The notes under the pieces were generated by a model. It saw only the letters and a list, made by a program, of their open reading frames with translations. It searched no databases and had not been told where the DNA came from. Both the position numbers and the translations under genes were made by a program. This document shows, piece after piece, positions 49,512 through 57,340 of a stretch of 64,000 bases of DNA (positions are counted from its first letter, which is position 1; each line of letters opens with the position of its first letter). The stretch is taken from NCBI RefSeq assembly GCF_019599275.1, contig NZ_JAHZTD010000001.1, forward strand, positions 558,001 through 622,000. The letters are read 5' to 3'. The stretch is from Hymenobacter sp. HSC-4F20. Lineage in GTDB: Bacteria; Bacteroidota; Bacteroidia; Cytophagales; Hymenobacteraceae.

Positions 49512-51241
49512 GCTTGGTCAACCAACTCAGTTTCGGCCACTTCGCCGGCCTGCAGCTGGGTAGCTTGTTCTACATACTGCCCGAAGGCCTGGTACTGCTC
49601 GTAGCGCCGCTGGTAATCGGCCACGCGGGCGGGGTTGGGCGTGTAGGTTTCAGCGAAACCATTGCCCATGGCTTTCTGGGCCGAAACCACATCGGGGTGG
49701 ATGCCGGCGGCCACGGCCGCGTACATGGCCGAGCCCAGGGCCGGCGCCTGATCTGATTCGGCTACCTTGATGGGGCGGTTGAGCACGTCGGCCAGAGTCT
49801 GCATCATAAAGCCCGACTTCTTCGCTACCCCGCCCAGGCCAATCACCTGCTTAATCGGAATTCCTTCCTGCTCGAAGCGCTCCACGATTTGCTTGGAGCC
49901 GTAGCAGATGGACTCGACCAGGGCCCGGAAAATCTGGGGGGCTGAAGTGCCCATGGTCAGGTTCATGATGGCGCCTTTCAGGGCTTGGTTGGCGTCGGGC
50001 GTACGGCGGCCGTTCACCCAGTCGAGGGCCAATACCTGCGACTCGTCGGGGTTTACGGCGGCAGCAGCCTTGTTCAGCTCAGCCATCATCTTGTCGCTCA
50101 GCTCCTCGCGCAGGGCGGCTTGCTGGTCCGGGGTTAGGACGGAGGACTGGGGTAGGAGGGCGCGCAACGGCCACTCAATCACCTGGCGGAACCAGGCCAG
50201 CAGGTCGCCCACAGCCGATTGGCCGGCTTCCAGGCCCAGCATGCCCGGAATCACCGAGCCATCTACCTGCCCACAAATGCCGGGCACCAGCTTGTCGCCG
50301 ACCTCGTCCATGGGCGCTACCACAATGTCGCAGGTAGAAGTGCCCATTACCTTCACCATCGAATAGGCCTCTATTTCACCCGCTACGGCGCCGGCGTGGG
50401 CGTCAAACGAACCTACCGCTACCACCGTGTTGGTGGTCAGACCCAGGCGCTGGGCCCACTCCTGAGAGAGGTGACCGGCTACTTCGTCGGCGGTGTAGGT
50501 TTCCTCGAACAGCCGCTCGCGCAGGCCACCCAGCTTGGGTTCGAGCAGAGTCAGGAAGTCTTCGGAGGGTAGGCCGCCCCAGCTTTCGTGCCACATGGCT
50601 TTGTGGCCAGCGGCGCAGCGGCTGCGCTTAAAGGTGTTCAGCTCGCCGCCGGTAAGCAGCAGGGTTAGCCAGTCGCAGTGCTCCATCCAGGAGTAGGCGG
50701 CTTTGGCTACGGCTTCGTCCTCGCGCACGACGTGGGCAATCTTGGCCCAGAACCACTCCGAGGAGTAGATGCCGCCCTCAAACTGGGTGTAGTCGGGGCC
50801 GCCCCAGGTGCGGGCTTTGTGGTTGATTTCGGCGGCTTCGGGCAGGGCCGTGTGGTCTTTCCAGAGCACGAACATGGCGTTCGGGTTGTCCTCGAAGCCG
50901 GGCTTGAGGGCCAGGGCTACCCCGTGCTCGTCCACCGGGCCCGGCGTGGAGCCGGTAGTGTCAATGGCCAAGCCCACGATTTGCGCGGCGGGTACGTGCT
51001 GAGCCACGCGTCGCACGGTAGCCTCCAGCCCCTCAATATGGTCGAGAGGGTGCTGGCGGAACTGGTTTTTAGTGGCGTTGCAGTAGCGCTGCTCTTTCCA
51101 GCGGGCGTAGGGGTGCACGGCCTGGGCTATTTCCTGGCCGGTATGGGCATTCACCAGCACGGCCCGCACCGAATCGGAGCCGTAGTCGATGCCAATAACG
51201 TAGGCTTCTGCCGGGGAAGGTGCTGAATGGGTGGTTTCCAC
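49508..51241 (-). CDS. araB: Ribulokinase
   Basis: A 577-residue FGGY-family kinase that phosphorylates L-ribulose with ATP. The N-terminus is YVIGIDYGSDSVRAVLVN. Family motifs: WMEHCDWLTLLLTGG, GSFDAHAGAVAG, MVKVMGTSTCD and GLGGVAKKSGFMMQTLADVLNRP, of the araB type (glycine-rich ATP-binding part). The length is that of AraB rather than of xylulokinase. The stop overlaps the araD start by 4 bp. galM lies upstream, with an inverted repeat between them (51276-51339). Confidence 0.96.
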   Translation of the reverse strand: METTHSAPSPAEAYVIGIDYGSDSVRAVLVNAHTGQEIAQAVHPYARWKEQRYCNATKNQFRQHPLDHIEGLEATVRRVAQHVPAAQIVGLAIDTTGSTPGPVDEHGVALALKPGFEDNPNAMFVLWKDHTALPEAAEINHKARTWGGPDYTQFEGGIYSSEWFWAKIAHVVREDEAVAKAAYSWMEHCDWLTLLLTGGELNTFKRSRCAAGHKAMWHESWGGLPSEDFLTLLEPKLGGLRERLFEETYTADEVAGHLSQEWAQRLGLTTNTVVAVGSFDAHAGAVAGEIEAYSMVKVMGTSTCDIVVAPMDEVGDKLVPGICGQVDGSVIPGMLGLEAGQSAVGDLLAWFRQVIEWPLRALLPQSSVLTPDQQAALREELSDKMMAELNKAAAAVNPDESQVLALDWVNGRRTPDANQALKGAIMNLTMGTSAPQIFRALVESICYGSKQIVERFEQEGIPIKQVIGLGGVAKKSGFMMQTLADVLNRPIKVAESDQAPALGSAMYAAVAAGIHPDVVSAQKAMGNGFAETYTPNPARVADYQRRYEQYQAFGQYVEQATQLQAGEVAETELVDQA

Positions 51242-51275
51242 AGGATAGTGAAGTTGAGTAGTTGTGAATTTGCGA

Positions 51276-51339
51276 GGGGTGAAAGGAGTAGGCCGGTGTT
51301 TATCTGCGCAAGCAGTGCCTTAACTCATCCTTTCACCCC
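51276..51339 (-). repeat. 12-bp inverted repeat between galM and araB
   Basis: GGGGTGAAAGGA at 51276-51287 is perfectly repeated in inverted form at 51328-51339, with a 40-nt loop. It starts 5 bp after the galM stop. It may be a processing hairpin or partial terminator that lowers or sets the level of araBDA relative to galM. Confidence 0.55.
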
Positions 51340-51344
51340 TGCGC

Positions 51345-52562
51345 TTATTGGCGCACGCCAAACGTGTAGATAGTGGTGGATTGCAGCGTTTGGCCCGGCT
51401 TGAGAATGGTAGTCGGGAACTTGGGCTGGTTGGGCGAGTCGGGGAAGTGCTGGGTTTCCATGCAGAAGCCCGCGTGCTTGCCGTAGACAGTGCCGCCTTT
51501 GCCTTTCAGGGTACCATCGAGGAAGTTGCCGGTGTAGAATTGCAGGCCGGGCTCGGTGGTGCGCACTTCCATGGTGCGCCCCGTGGTAGGCTCATACACC
51601 GTAGCGGCGGTGTGCAGGCCGCTGGTCTGGTTCAGAATCCAGTTGTGGTCGTAGCCGCCGGGTACCTGTCCGATTCGTTCCCCAATGGAGTGAGGGGTAG
51701 TAAAGTCGAAGGGCGTGCCTTTCACGGGGCGCAACTCGCCCGTCGGGATAAGGCCGGCATCCACCACGTTGTAGCGGTCGGCGGCAATGGTTACCTCGTG
51801 GCCCAGAACGTCTTTGGTCTGGCCCAGGCCCAGGTTAAAATAAGCGTGGTTGGTGAGGTTGACGGGGGTAGCCTTGTCGGTCGTGGCTGAGTAATCAATC
51901 TTCAGCGCATTGTCGTTGGTAAGGGTGTACACCACCGTTACGTTGAGGTTGCCGGGGTAACCTTCCTCCCCGTCTTTGCTCAGGTAGGTGAGCGTCAGCG
52001 TCTGTCCCTCGGCCGAGGTGCCGGGCTGGGCCTGCCATAGCACCTTGTCGAAGCCTTGCTTGCCACCGTGCAGGGTGTTGGGGCCGTTGTTTTTCGCCAG
52101 CGTGTACTCCTTGCCATCGAGCGTAAACTTGCCTCCTTTGATGCGGTTGCCGTAACGCCCAATCAGGGCCCCAAAGTACGGGCCCGACTTCAGAAACTCG
52201 GGGCTCTGGTAGCCGCTCACCTGGTCGAAGCCCAGCACCACATCCCCCAGTTTGCCGGCTTTGTCGGGTACGAGCAGGCTGGTTATGGTGCCTCCGTAGT
52301 TAGTGATGCTCACCTTCAGGCCGTGGGTGTTGGTGAGGGTGTAAAGCTGTACCTCAGTACCATCCTGGGTTTTGCCGAAGGAGGCTGCGGTAGGCGCGGC
52401 TGTACTAGCCGCGGCGGTTTGGGTGGAGTCGGTCATGGTATGAGCGGAGCCGGAAGCTTGCTGCGTGGAAGGAGCCGTTTGGTTGCAGCCGGCCAGGGCC
52501 AGCAGACCAACTAACCCGGCTGCTTTCGTCGTCAGTAAGCCTGCGGAAGTAAATTTCATCAT
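51345..52562 (-). CDS. galM: Aldose 1-epimerase, lipoprotein
   Basis: A 405-residue mutarotase. The start at 52562 (or the next ATG at 52559) gives a lipoprotein signal with lipobox LALAGC. The aldose-epimerase core has YGGTITSLLVPDK, YGNRIKGGKFTLDGKEY, catalytic His in VNLTNHAYFNL and Glu in RTTEPGLQFYTGNF. It interconverts anomers of sugars such as L-arabinose or galactose; its lipid anchor places it outside the cytoplasm, where it would act on sugar released by the surface enzymes. It is the first gene of the galM-araB-araD-araA-symporter run, and a LacI-type operator lies 230 bp upstream. Confidence 0.93.
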   Translation of the reverse strand: MMKFTSAGLLTTKAAGLVGLLALAGCNQTAPSTQQASGSAHTMTDSTQTAAASTAAPTAASFGKTQDGTEVQLYTLTNTHGLKVSITNYGGTITSLLVPDKAGKLGDVVLGFDQVSGYQSPEFLKSGPYFGALIGRYGNRIKGGKFTLDGKEYTLAKNNGPNTLHGGKQGFDKVLWQAQPGTSAEGQTLTLTYLSKDGEEGYPGNLNVTVVYTLTNDNALKIDYSATTDKATPVNLTNHAYFNLGLGQTKDVLGHEVTIAADRYNVVDAGLIPTGELRPVKGTPFDFTTPHSIGERIGQVPGGYDHNWILNQTSGLHTAATVYEPTTGRTMEVRTTEPGLQFYTGNFLDGTLKGKGGTVYGKHAGFCMETQHFPDSPNQPKFPTTILKPGQTLQSTTIYTFGVRQ

Positions 52563-52649
52563 GGGGGAGAGCAAGGAGGGAGAGGAAAAGAAAGACAAGC
52601 CCCTAGTAATGGGCACTACAACTTACACAAGCCGGAGGACAGGGTGCTT

Positions 52650-52665
52650 AAACAATGGTTTGTGT
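52650..52665. promoter_or_regulatory. Degenerate LacI-type operator
   Basis: AAACAATGGTTTGTGT matches the 16-bp operator at 52792 at 14 of 16 positions but lacks the central CG, so it is a weak or auxiliary site. It lies 142 bp from the main site, a distance at which looping is possible. Confidence 0.4.
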
Positions 52666-52765
52666 GCCAGTATTGTAAACGCAAGCTGTTGCTGATCAGG
52701 AGGATAAAAAGTACTTTGGCTTGATCAGCGTGAGTGAGTGGTTGCTTGTGCAGCAGAATTGCTGT

Positions 52766-52773
52766 GTAAAGTA
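52766..52773 (-). promoter_or_regulatory. Possible -7 box for galM operon
   Basis: The minus strand reads TACTTTAC (TAnnTTTG with two mismatches). A TTG inside the LacI-type operator lies 21 bp upstream, so the operator would cover the -33 box. Weak as a stand-alone match, but spacing and operator position support it. Confidence 0.35.
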
Positions 52774-52791
52774 GGGAATCCGCTGGTTCTT

Positions 52792-52807
52792 ACACAATCG
52801 TTTGTGT
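52792..52807. promoter_or_regulatory. LacI-type operator upstream of galM-araBDA
   Basis: ACACAATCGTTTGTGT is a near-perfect palindrome (ACACAA-nCGn-TTGTGT) with the central CG step typical of LacI-family operators. The identical 16-mer occurs at 60495-60510 before susC, and a copy with one change at 60521-60536. These sites define a probable arabinose regulon. Confidence 0.75.
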
Positions 52808-52818
52808 ATATTTTATTT

Positions 52819-52867
52819 TGCCTACCCCCACGCCGAGACCAAAAGGCCGCTGACGTAGGGGTAGGCA
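52819..52867 (-). terminator. Hairpin after GH43 B
   Basis: TGCCTACCCCCACG pairs with CGTAGGGGTAGGCA (one mismatch) across a GC-rich loop, just past the stop of the GH43 gene. The tail on the minus strand is AT-rich (AAAATAAAATA) but not a U-run. Probable terminator between the susCD-GH43 unit and the galM promoter. Confidence 0.65.
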
Positions 52868-52871
52868 ACGT

Positions 52872-54581
52872 TTACTGAACCGATACCTTTTGTGTAAAGC
52901 TGCCGCTGGCGCGCTGCACCTGCACCACGTAGAGGCCGGGGCGCAGACCGGCACCCACGGCAAGTACTACTTCCTGGCGGGGGAAAGCGAGGCGCTGCAC
53001 CAGCTGGCCACGCATATCGTACACTTCCACCAGCGTGGCCTCCGACACTGGCTGCTGGCCCAGATCAATAGTGAGCCCAGCGCGGGTAGCCGGCACCGGG
53101 TACACGCGTACGCCAGCCAGCTTCTGGCCCGCGCCAGCCGCCAGGGGAGTGCCTACTGGGGTGAGTGACCAGCGTTGGCACGCGCAGCCGTTGTAGTCCC
53201 ACAAGCCCAGTTGCTGCCCTACTACCGTGGAAGCATTCGGCACTTCCACTACCCGGTTGCCATTCGCCGAGGCCAGCACCAGCGAGCCATCATTGGCCCG
53301 GTCGATGCGGAAGCGCTGGCAAGGTGCGCCGCTGTAGGCAAAGAGCTGCAGCTTGGCGCCGGCATCCGGGGAGCAGCCCGTCACATCGGCGGCCAGCCCA
53401 CCCAGGGTGTTGGTAATCTTGTACTCCCCGTCGCCCAGGGCCGTAATGTCCCAGCGCTGGCAGTCCAGACCGGCCGGGGTGCCCTGCGCAATCATCTGCC
53501 CCGATACGCCAGTGCAGCCCCAGGCATCCCAAATCAGGTTGCTGTTCTGGTTCTTGATTTCGTAGCGACCCGTCGTTACCCAGTCGCGGGTCACACTGGG
53601 CCAGCCGGCGGCCGTCCAGGTGAGCTTGGCTAGCCCTAGCTTGGGGGTGCCGTTGTCGTCGCCATCGTAGTAATGGTGCGAGAAGTAGCTCACCCCGTTT
53701 TCCTCGAAAATGCCCGCGTGTCCTGGCCCGACGTAGCGGCCGGATACGTTCAGAATCAGGGTGCCGCCCCCACTGTTGAGGTCGTTGCCATCCTGGTCTA
53801 GGAAGGGCCCGGTAGGGGAGGTAGAGCGCCCGGCCAGAATGTGGTACGTGCTGTTAACGCCTTGGCAGCAGGCTCCTCGGTTAATAAAGAGGTAGTAGTA
53901 GCCGGCGTGTTTGGTTAAGTAGGCCGCCTCCACATTGCCATTGGCAACGGCGAATTGCTGGGTGGAAGTGCCGTTGAGTGGTTTGCCGCTAGTAGCATTA
54001 AGCTGCAGAATCCGAAGGCCACCAAAAAATGAACCGTAGCTAAACCACACCTCATTGTTGGAATCGCGGAAAACGGCGGGGTCGATGGCGTTGGCGCTGC
54101 TACCGGCGTTAGAGGAGACAACTTCGCCTTGGTCTTCCCACCGGTAATTGGGGCTGGTGGGGTCGAGGGTAACGTTGGTAGCCAAGCCAATTGCTGAGAC
54201 CTTGGAGCCAAAGCTAGAACAGGAGTAGTAGAGGTAGTACTTGCCGTTCATGTAAATGCACTCAGGCGCCCAGAAGTTGCCCGTGAAGCCAGGAACTTTG
54301 GCGGCAATCCAGCTGGGAATGGCATTATTGGCAAATACTGGCCGTGGTCCGGGCGTCCAGTTCACCAGGTCCGTGGAGTACATGCTGTAGATGCCCTGGC
54401 CGGTGGCAAAAATCCAGTACCTGTTGCCCTCCTTCACAATGGTGGAGGGGTCATGGACGCCGGTAAGGCCCTGCAAGGCAAATGCGCGGGGAGCCGACAG
54501 GCTTATCAGAAAAAGCAGCGCCAGCAGGCGCAGCCGAGCAGCCAGCCGGCCGCTCCGCGGAAAGAAAGTAGTAGTGCTCAT
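52872..54581 (-). CDS. GH43 endo-arabinanase-like enzyme with ricin lectin and type IX domains (paralog B)
   Basis: A 569-residue secreted enzyme with signal peptide ending near APRAFA. GH43 residues are D44 in GVHDPST, D167 in NAIDPAV and E218 in GNVEAAYL. The ricin-type lectin domain and the type IX sorting domain (VRVYPVPATRAGLTID, GLYVVQV) follow. It has the same architecture as paralog A (43310-45076); the motif around the general acid differs (NVEAAY against GSEAPY), which may change specificity. It lies 37 bp after the third GH43 enzyme and ends the susCD unit. A TCCCAC box stands before the ATG. Confidence 0.92.
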   Translation of the reverse strand: MSTTTFFPRSGRLAARLRLLALLFLISLSAPRAFALQGLTGVHDPSTIVKEGNRYWIFATGQGIYSMYSTDLVNWTPGPRPVFANNAIPSWIAAKVPGFTGNFWAPECIYMNGKYYLYYSCSSFGSKVSAIGLATNVTLDPTSPNYRWEDQGEVVSSNAGSSANAIDPAVFRDSNNEVWFSYGSFFGGLRILQLNATSGKPLNGTSTQQFAVANGNVEAAYLTKHAGYYYLFINRGACCQGVNSTYHILAGRSTSPTGPFLDQDGNDLNSGGGTLILNVSGRYVGPGHAGIFEENGVSYFSHHYYDGDDNGTPKLGLAKLTWTAAGWPSVTRDWVTTGRYEIKNQNSNLIWDAWGCTGVSGQMIAQGTPAGLDCQRWDITALGDGEYKITNTLGGLAADVTGCSPDAGAKLQLFAYSGAPCQRFRIDRANDGSLVLASANGNRVVEVPNASTVVGQQLGLWDYNGCACQRWSLTPVGTPLAAGAGQKLAGVRVYPVPATRAGLTIDLGQQPVSEATLVEVYDMRGQLVQRLAFPRQEVVLAVGAGLRPGLYVVQVQRASGSFTQKVSVQ

Positions 54582-54617
54582 GGAAGTGGGAATTAAAAAG
54601 TGACTGCCCAGCTGGCC

Positions 54618-55688
54618 TTATTCCCCGCTAGGCTTGGCAAGAAGGGTAGTAATGGACACGGCTGCCCCGAAGTTGGGAGTACCATCGGCATTCCAGGTAA
54701 ACTTCTGCATACGCGGATTGCGCTTCTCCACGCAGCCTTCGTTCGGGTTCGAGTTGGCGTGGTAGAGAAGCCAATCTTCCTGCCCGTCCTTCGATTTGAA
54801 GAAAGAGTTGTGGCCCGTGGCGTAAGCCCAGCTGGCGGGGTTCTGAACGAAAACCGGCGCGGCAGATTTGGTCCAGGACGCGGCCAGCATGGGGTCGGCG
54901 GTGGCGGAGGCCGTAAGCATTCCCAGGGCGTATTGATCGGTGCCGCAGAAGCTGGCCGAGTACACCAGGAAGGTTTTGTCGGCGTGCTTCAGGATTTCCG
55001 GTCCTTCATTAACCCCGAACCCATTGGCTTCCCAGGCATACTCGGGATGGGAAAGCTCCACCCGCGGGCCCACCAGGGTCCAGGGGTTGCTCATCTGGGA
55101 AATGTAGAGGCGCTGAACGGCGTCGGTGCCGTTGTGCCCCGACCAAATAAAGTAGCGCTTGCCATTCTGCTCCAGCACCGTACCATCAATGGCCCAGTGG
55201 TCTTCTGGCGAGCTGAACAGGCGGCCCTTGTCTACCCAGGTGCCGGTAGTGGGGTCGGCCGCGTCGTTTTCCAGCACCCAGGTGCGCTGCCGGCCCAGGT
55301 CGGTGCCAGCAGGGCCCGCCGAGTAGTAGATGTACCACTTGCCGTCCAGAAAGTATAGCTCCGGGGCCCAGAGGTTACCCGAGGCGTTGCCCGAGCCGGG
55401 CGGTGTCCAGACGACTTTGCTGGGAGCCGTGCGTAACTCCGACATCTTGGCCGTTTTCCAGATAGCCAGCCGGTTGTTCAGCGTGTGCATGTAGTAGTAA
55501 AACCCATCTTTCTGGTACACCCACGGATCGGGGCCCGAGGGCAGCAGCGGGTTCTGGAAGGTAGTGCTAGTAGCGGGCGGGGGCGTAACCGGCGGCACAA
55601 ACGGGGCCGGCTTGGTTTTCTGACAGGCCGTAGCCGCCAGCGCCAGGCAGACGAGCGAACCGTATAGTTGCCGGGAGATGTAGCTCAT
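54618..55688 (-). CDS. GH43 arabinofuranosidase-like lipoprotein
   Basis: A 356-residue lipoprotein. The start at 55688 (MSYISRQL) gives lipobox ATAC and a Pro-rich linker (FVPPVTPPPA). The GH43 propeller starts at NPLLPSGPDPWV with the base Asp, has GNLWAPELYFLDGKWYIYYSAG, a middle Asp in HWAIDGTVL and the acid Glu in FGVNEGPEIL. It contains no lectin or sorting domain, so it is a lipid-anchored exo-type enzyme. It resembles bacterial alpha-L-arabinofuranosidases of GH43. The gene follows susD by about 100 bp and a hairpin (55736-55768). Confidence 0.9.
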   Translation of the reverse strand: MSYISRQLYGSLVCLALAATACQKTKPAPFVPPVTPPPATSTTFQNPLLPSGPDPWVYQKDGFYYYMHTLNNRLAIWKTAKMSELRTAPSKVVWTPPGSGNASGNLWAPELYFLDGKWYIYYSAGPAGTDLGRQRTWVLENDAADPTTGTWVDKGRLFSSPEDHWAIDGTVLEQNGKRYFIWSGHNGTDAVQRLYISQMSNPWTLVGPRVELSHPEYAWEANGFGVNEGPEILKHADKTFLVYSASFCGTDQYALGMLTASATADPMLAASWTKSAAPVFVQNPASWAYATGHNSFFKSKDGQEDWLLYHANSNPNEGCVEKRNPRMQKFTWNADGTPNFGAAVSITTLLAKPSGE

Positions 55689-55735
55689 GGGTAGGAAGCG
55701 CAACAGCGGAGAAGGTTAAACCGAACAGAAACGTA

Positions 55736-55768
55736 ACAGCCGCTCCAGCAAGAGCCCGGAGCGGCTGT
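55736..55768 (-). terminator. Hairpin between susD and the GH43 lipoprotein
   Basis: A perfect 11-bp stem ACAGCCGCTCC/GGAGCGGCTGT with an 11-nt loop lies 20 bp past the susD stop. It could be a partial terminator or 3' stabiliser that keeps susCD mRNA more abundant than the enzyme mRNA. Confidence 0.65.
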
Positions 55769-55787
55769 TTAGGGTATCCTACCCGGC

Positions 55788-57302
55788 TTAGTAGCCAGGG
55801 TTTTGCTTGATGCTGCGGTCAATGTCAATGTCGGTCTGCGGGATGGGCAGCAGCTTGGACTTGCCGAGCACGAAGTTGTTGAAGTCCACGTCGCGGGTTT
55901 TCAGCTCATCAATGCCGGCTTGGTTGTCGAGCAGACCGTAGCGGTTGATGTCATACCAGCGCATGCCCTCTCCGGAAAGCTCCGTTACCCGCTCGTGGCG
56001 GATTTGGGTGCGCATCTGGGCCTGGGAAAGCGAGGTAGCAATGGGCGTAACGCCCGCCCGGGTGCGGACCTGGTTTACGAGCGGAGCGGCAGCCGCGGGC
56101 TGGTTCAACTCGTTTAGGGCTTCCGCTTGCATTAGCAGCACGTCGGCGTAGCGGAGCAGGCGGATGTTGATGCCGGAGAAGAAGTTTTCTGTGGCCTTGG
56201 TCCGGTCGTTCTGGTACTTGCGCCAGAAGTAGCGCGAAGGGTTCAGGTTCAGACCGTTGGGACCGGTGCCGAAGGGGCGGCCGTACACGGTGGGCGTGCC
56301 CACCGCGCTGAACAGCGTGGCGTCGCGGCGCGGATCTACCCCGCCGGTGGCCGTCTTATCCGTGAATTCATTGAAAATCCAGGGCCGGGCTTCCACGTCG
56401 GTGTAGCCAATGCCGGGAGGCGCAAAGAACTGGGCCCGCTCGTTGCCCTCACCTGCCCCGGCAAAGTCCTGGCCGCCGGTGATAGAGGCATCCGAGAACT
56501 GGACTTCAAACAGCGACTCGCTGTTGTTCTCGTTGGCCATCGTGAAGTTGTCTACATAGTTGGGTACCAGTGAGTACTGCCCCGAGCTGATTACCTCCGC
56601 CAGCTGCGCCGAGGCCTCGGACCACTTGCGCTGCAGCAGGTACACGCGGCCCAGCAGGCCGGTGGCGGCGCCCCGCGTGGCGCGGCCCTTGTCGTTGGCG
56701 CCGTAGGTCAGGGGCAGGTCGGGCTTGGCAGCCAGCAGATCGGCAATTACCTGAGCCTGCACCGATTCTACCGTGCCCTGGGGTACCCGGGTGGTGGCAT
56801 CGGCTACCACCAAGTTCAGGGGCACGTTGCCGAAGGTCATCGACATATCGAAGTAGCAGAGGGCGCGCACAAAGCGGGCTTCCGCAATCAGGCGCTTCTT
56901 CAGGGCCTCGTCCATCTGAATTTCCGGCACCCGCAGAATAATCTGGTTGCAGCGGAAAATGGTCCGGTAGAAGTCAATCCACATGAAGTACGAGTACTCG
57001 AAGGTGGTATTGGCCTGAATAAAGCGGGTGTACTGGGCCAGCTCCACGTAGGGGCTCTGGCTGAAGCCTTCGTCGGAGCGCGGCACGGTAGCAAAGTGCC
57101 ACCGCTGGCTGTAGGTGCCAATGTATTGCAGGCCGGAGTACATGGCCGTTACCGAGCGCACGGCGTCGCTTTCGGTTTTCCAGAACTGCTCCGTGTTGGG
57201 CTCGTTCGGGTTTACTTTGTCCAGCAGGTCGTCTTTGCAGCCGCCCGTACCGAGCAGCAGCCCACCGGCCAGCAGTAGCGTGGAAAGTTTATTGATTTTC
57301 AT
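55788..57302 (-). CDS. SusD/RagB-family lipoprotein of the arabinan locus
   Basis: A 504-residue outer-membrane lipoprotein. The signal ends at lipobox GTGGC (Cys22). The N-terminal SusD domain has NPNEPNTEQFWKTESDAVRSV; RLIAEARFVRALCYFDM is the common helix; the C-terminus ends in IDIDRSIKQNPGY, the family tail. It is encoded 39 bp after its SusC partner and would bind arabino-oligosaccharides at the surface. It is clearly different from the SusD at 8194, so the two pairs serve different glycans. Confidence 0.95.
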   Translation of the reverse strand: MKINKLSTLLLAGGLLLGTGGCKDDLLDKVNPNEPNTEQFWKTESDAVRSVTAMYSGLQYIGTYSQRWHFATVPRSDEGFSQSPYVELAQYTRFIQANTTFEYSYFMWIDFYRTIFRCNQIILRVPEIQMDEALKKRLIAEARFVRALCYFDMSMTFGNVPLNLVVADATTRVPQGTVESVQAQVIADLLAAKPDLPLTYGANDKGRATRGAATGLLGRVYLLQRKWSEASAQLAEVISSGQYSLVPNYVDNFTMANENNSESLFEVQFSDASITGGQDFAGAGEGNERAQFFAPPGIGYTDVEARPWIFNEFTDKTATGGVDPRRDATLFSAVGTPTVYGRPFGTGPNGLNLNPSRYFWRKYQNDRTKATENFFSGINIRLLRYADVLLMQAEALNELNQPAAAAPLVNQVRTRAGVTPIATSLSQAQMRTQIRHERVTELSGEGMRWYDINRYGLLDNQAGIDELKTRDVDFNNFVLGKSKLLPIPQTDIDIDRSIKQNPGY

Positions 57303-57340
57303 AAGTGTAAAGCAAGGAAGTGGGGGTAGGGGGCAGGGGG

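Larger units (their letters stand above)
52563..52871. other. Regulatory gap upstream of galM
   Basis: This 309-bp stretch holds no gene. It carries a degenerate LacI-type operator at 52650-52665, a possible promoter at 52766-52773, a clear LacI-type operator at 52792-52807 and a terminator hairpin at 52819-52867 for the upstream GH43 gene. Confidence 0.6.
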
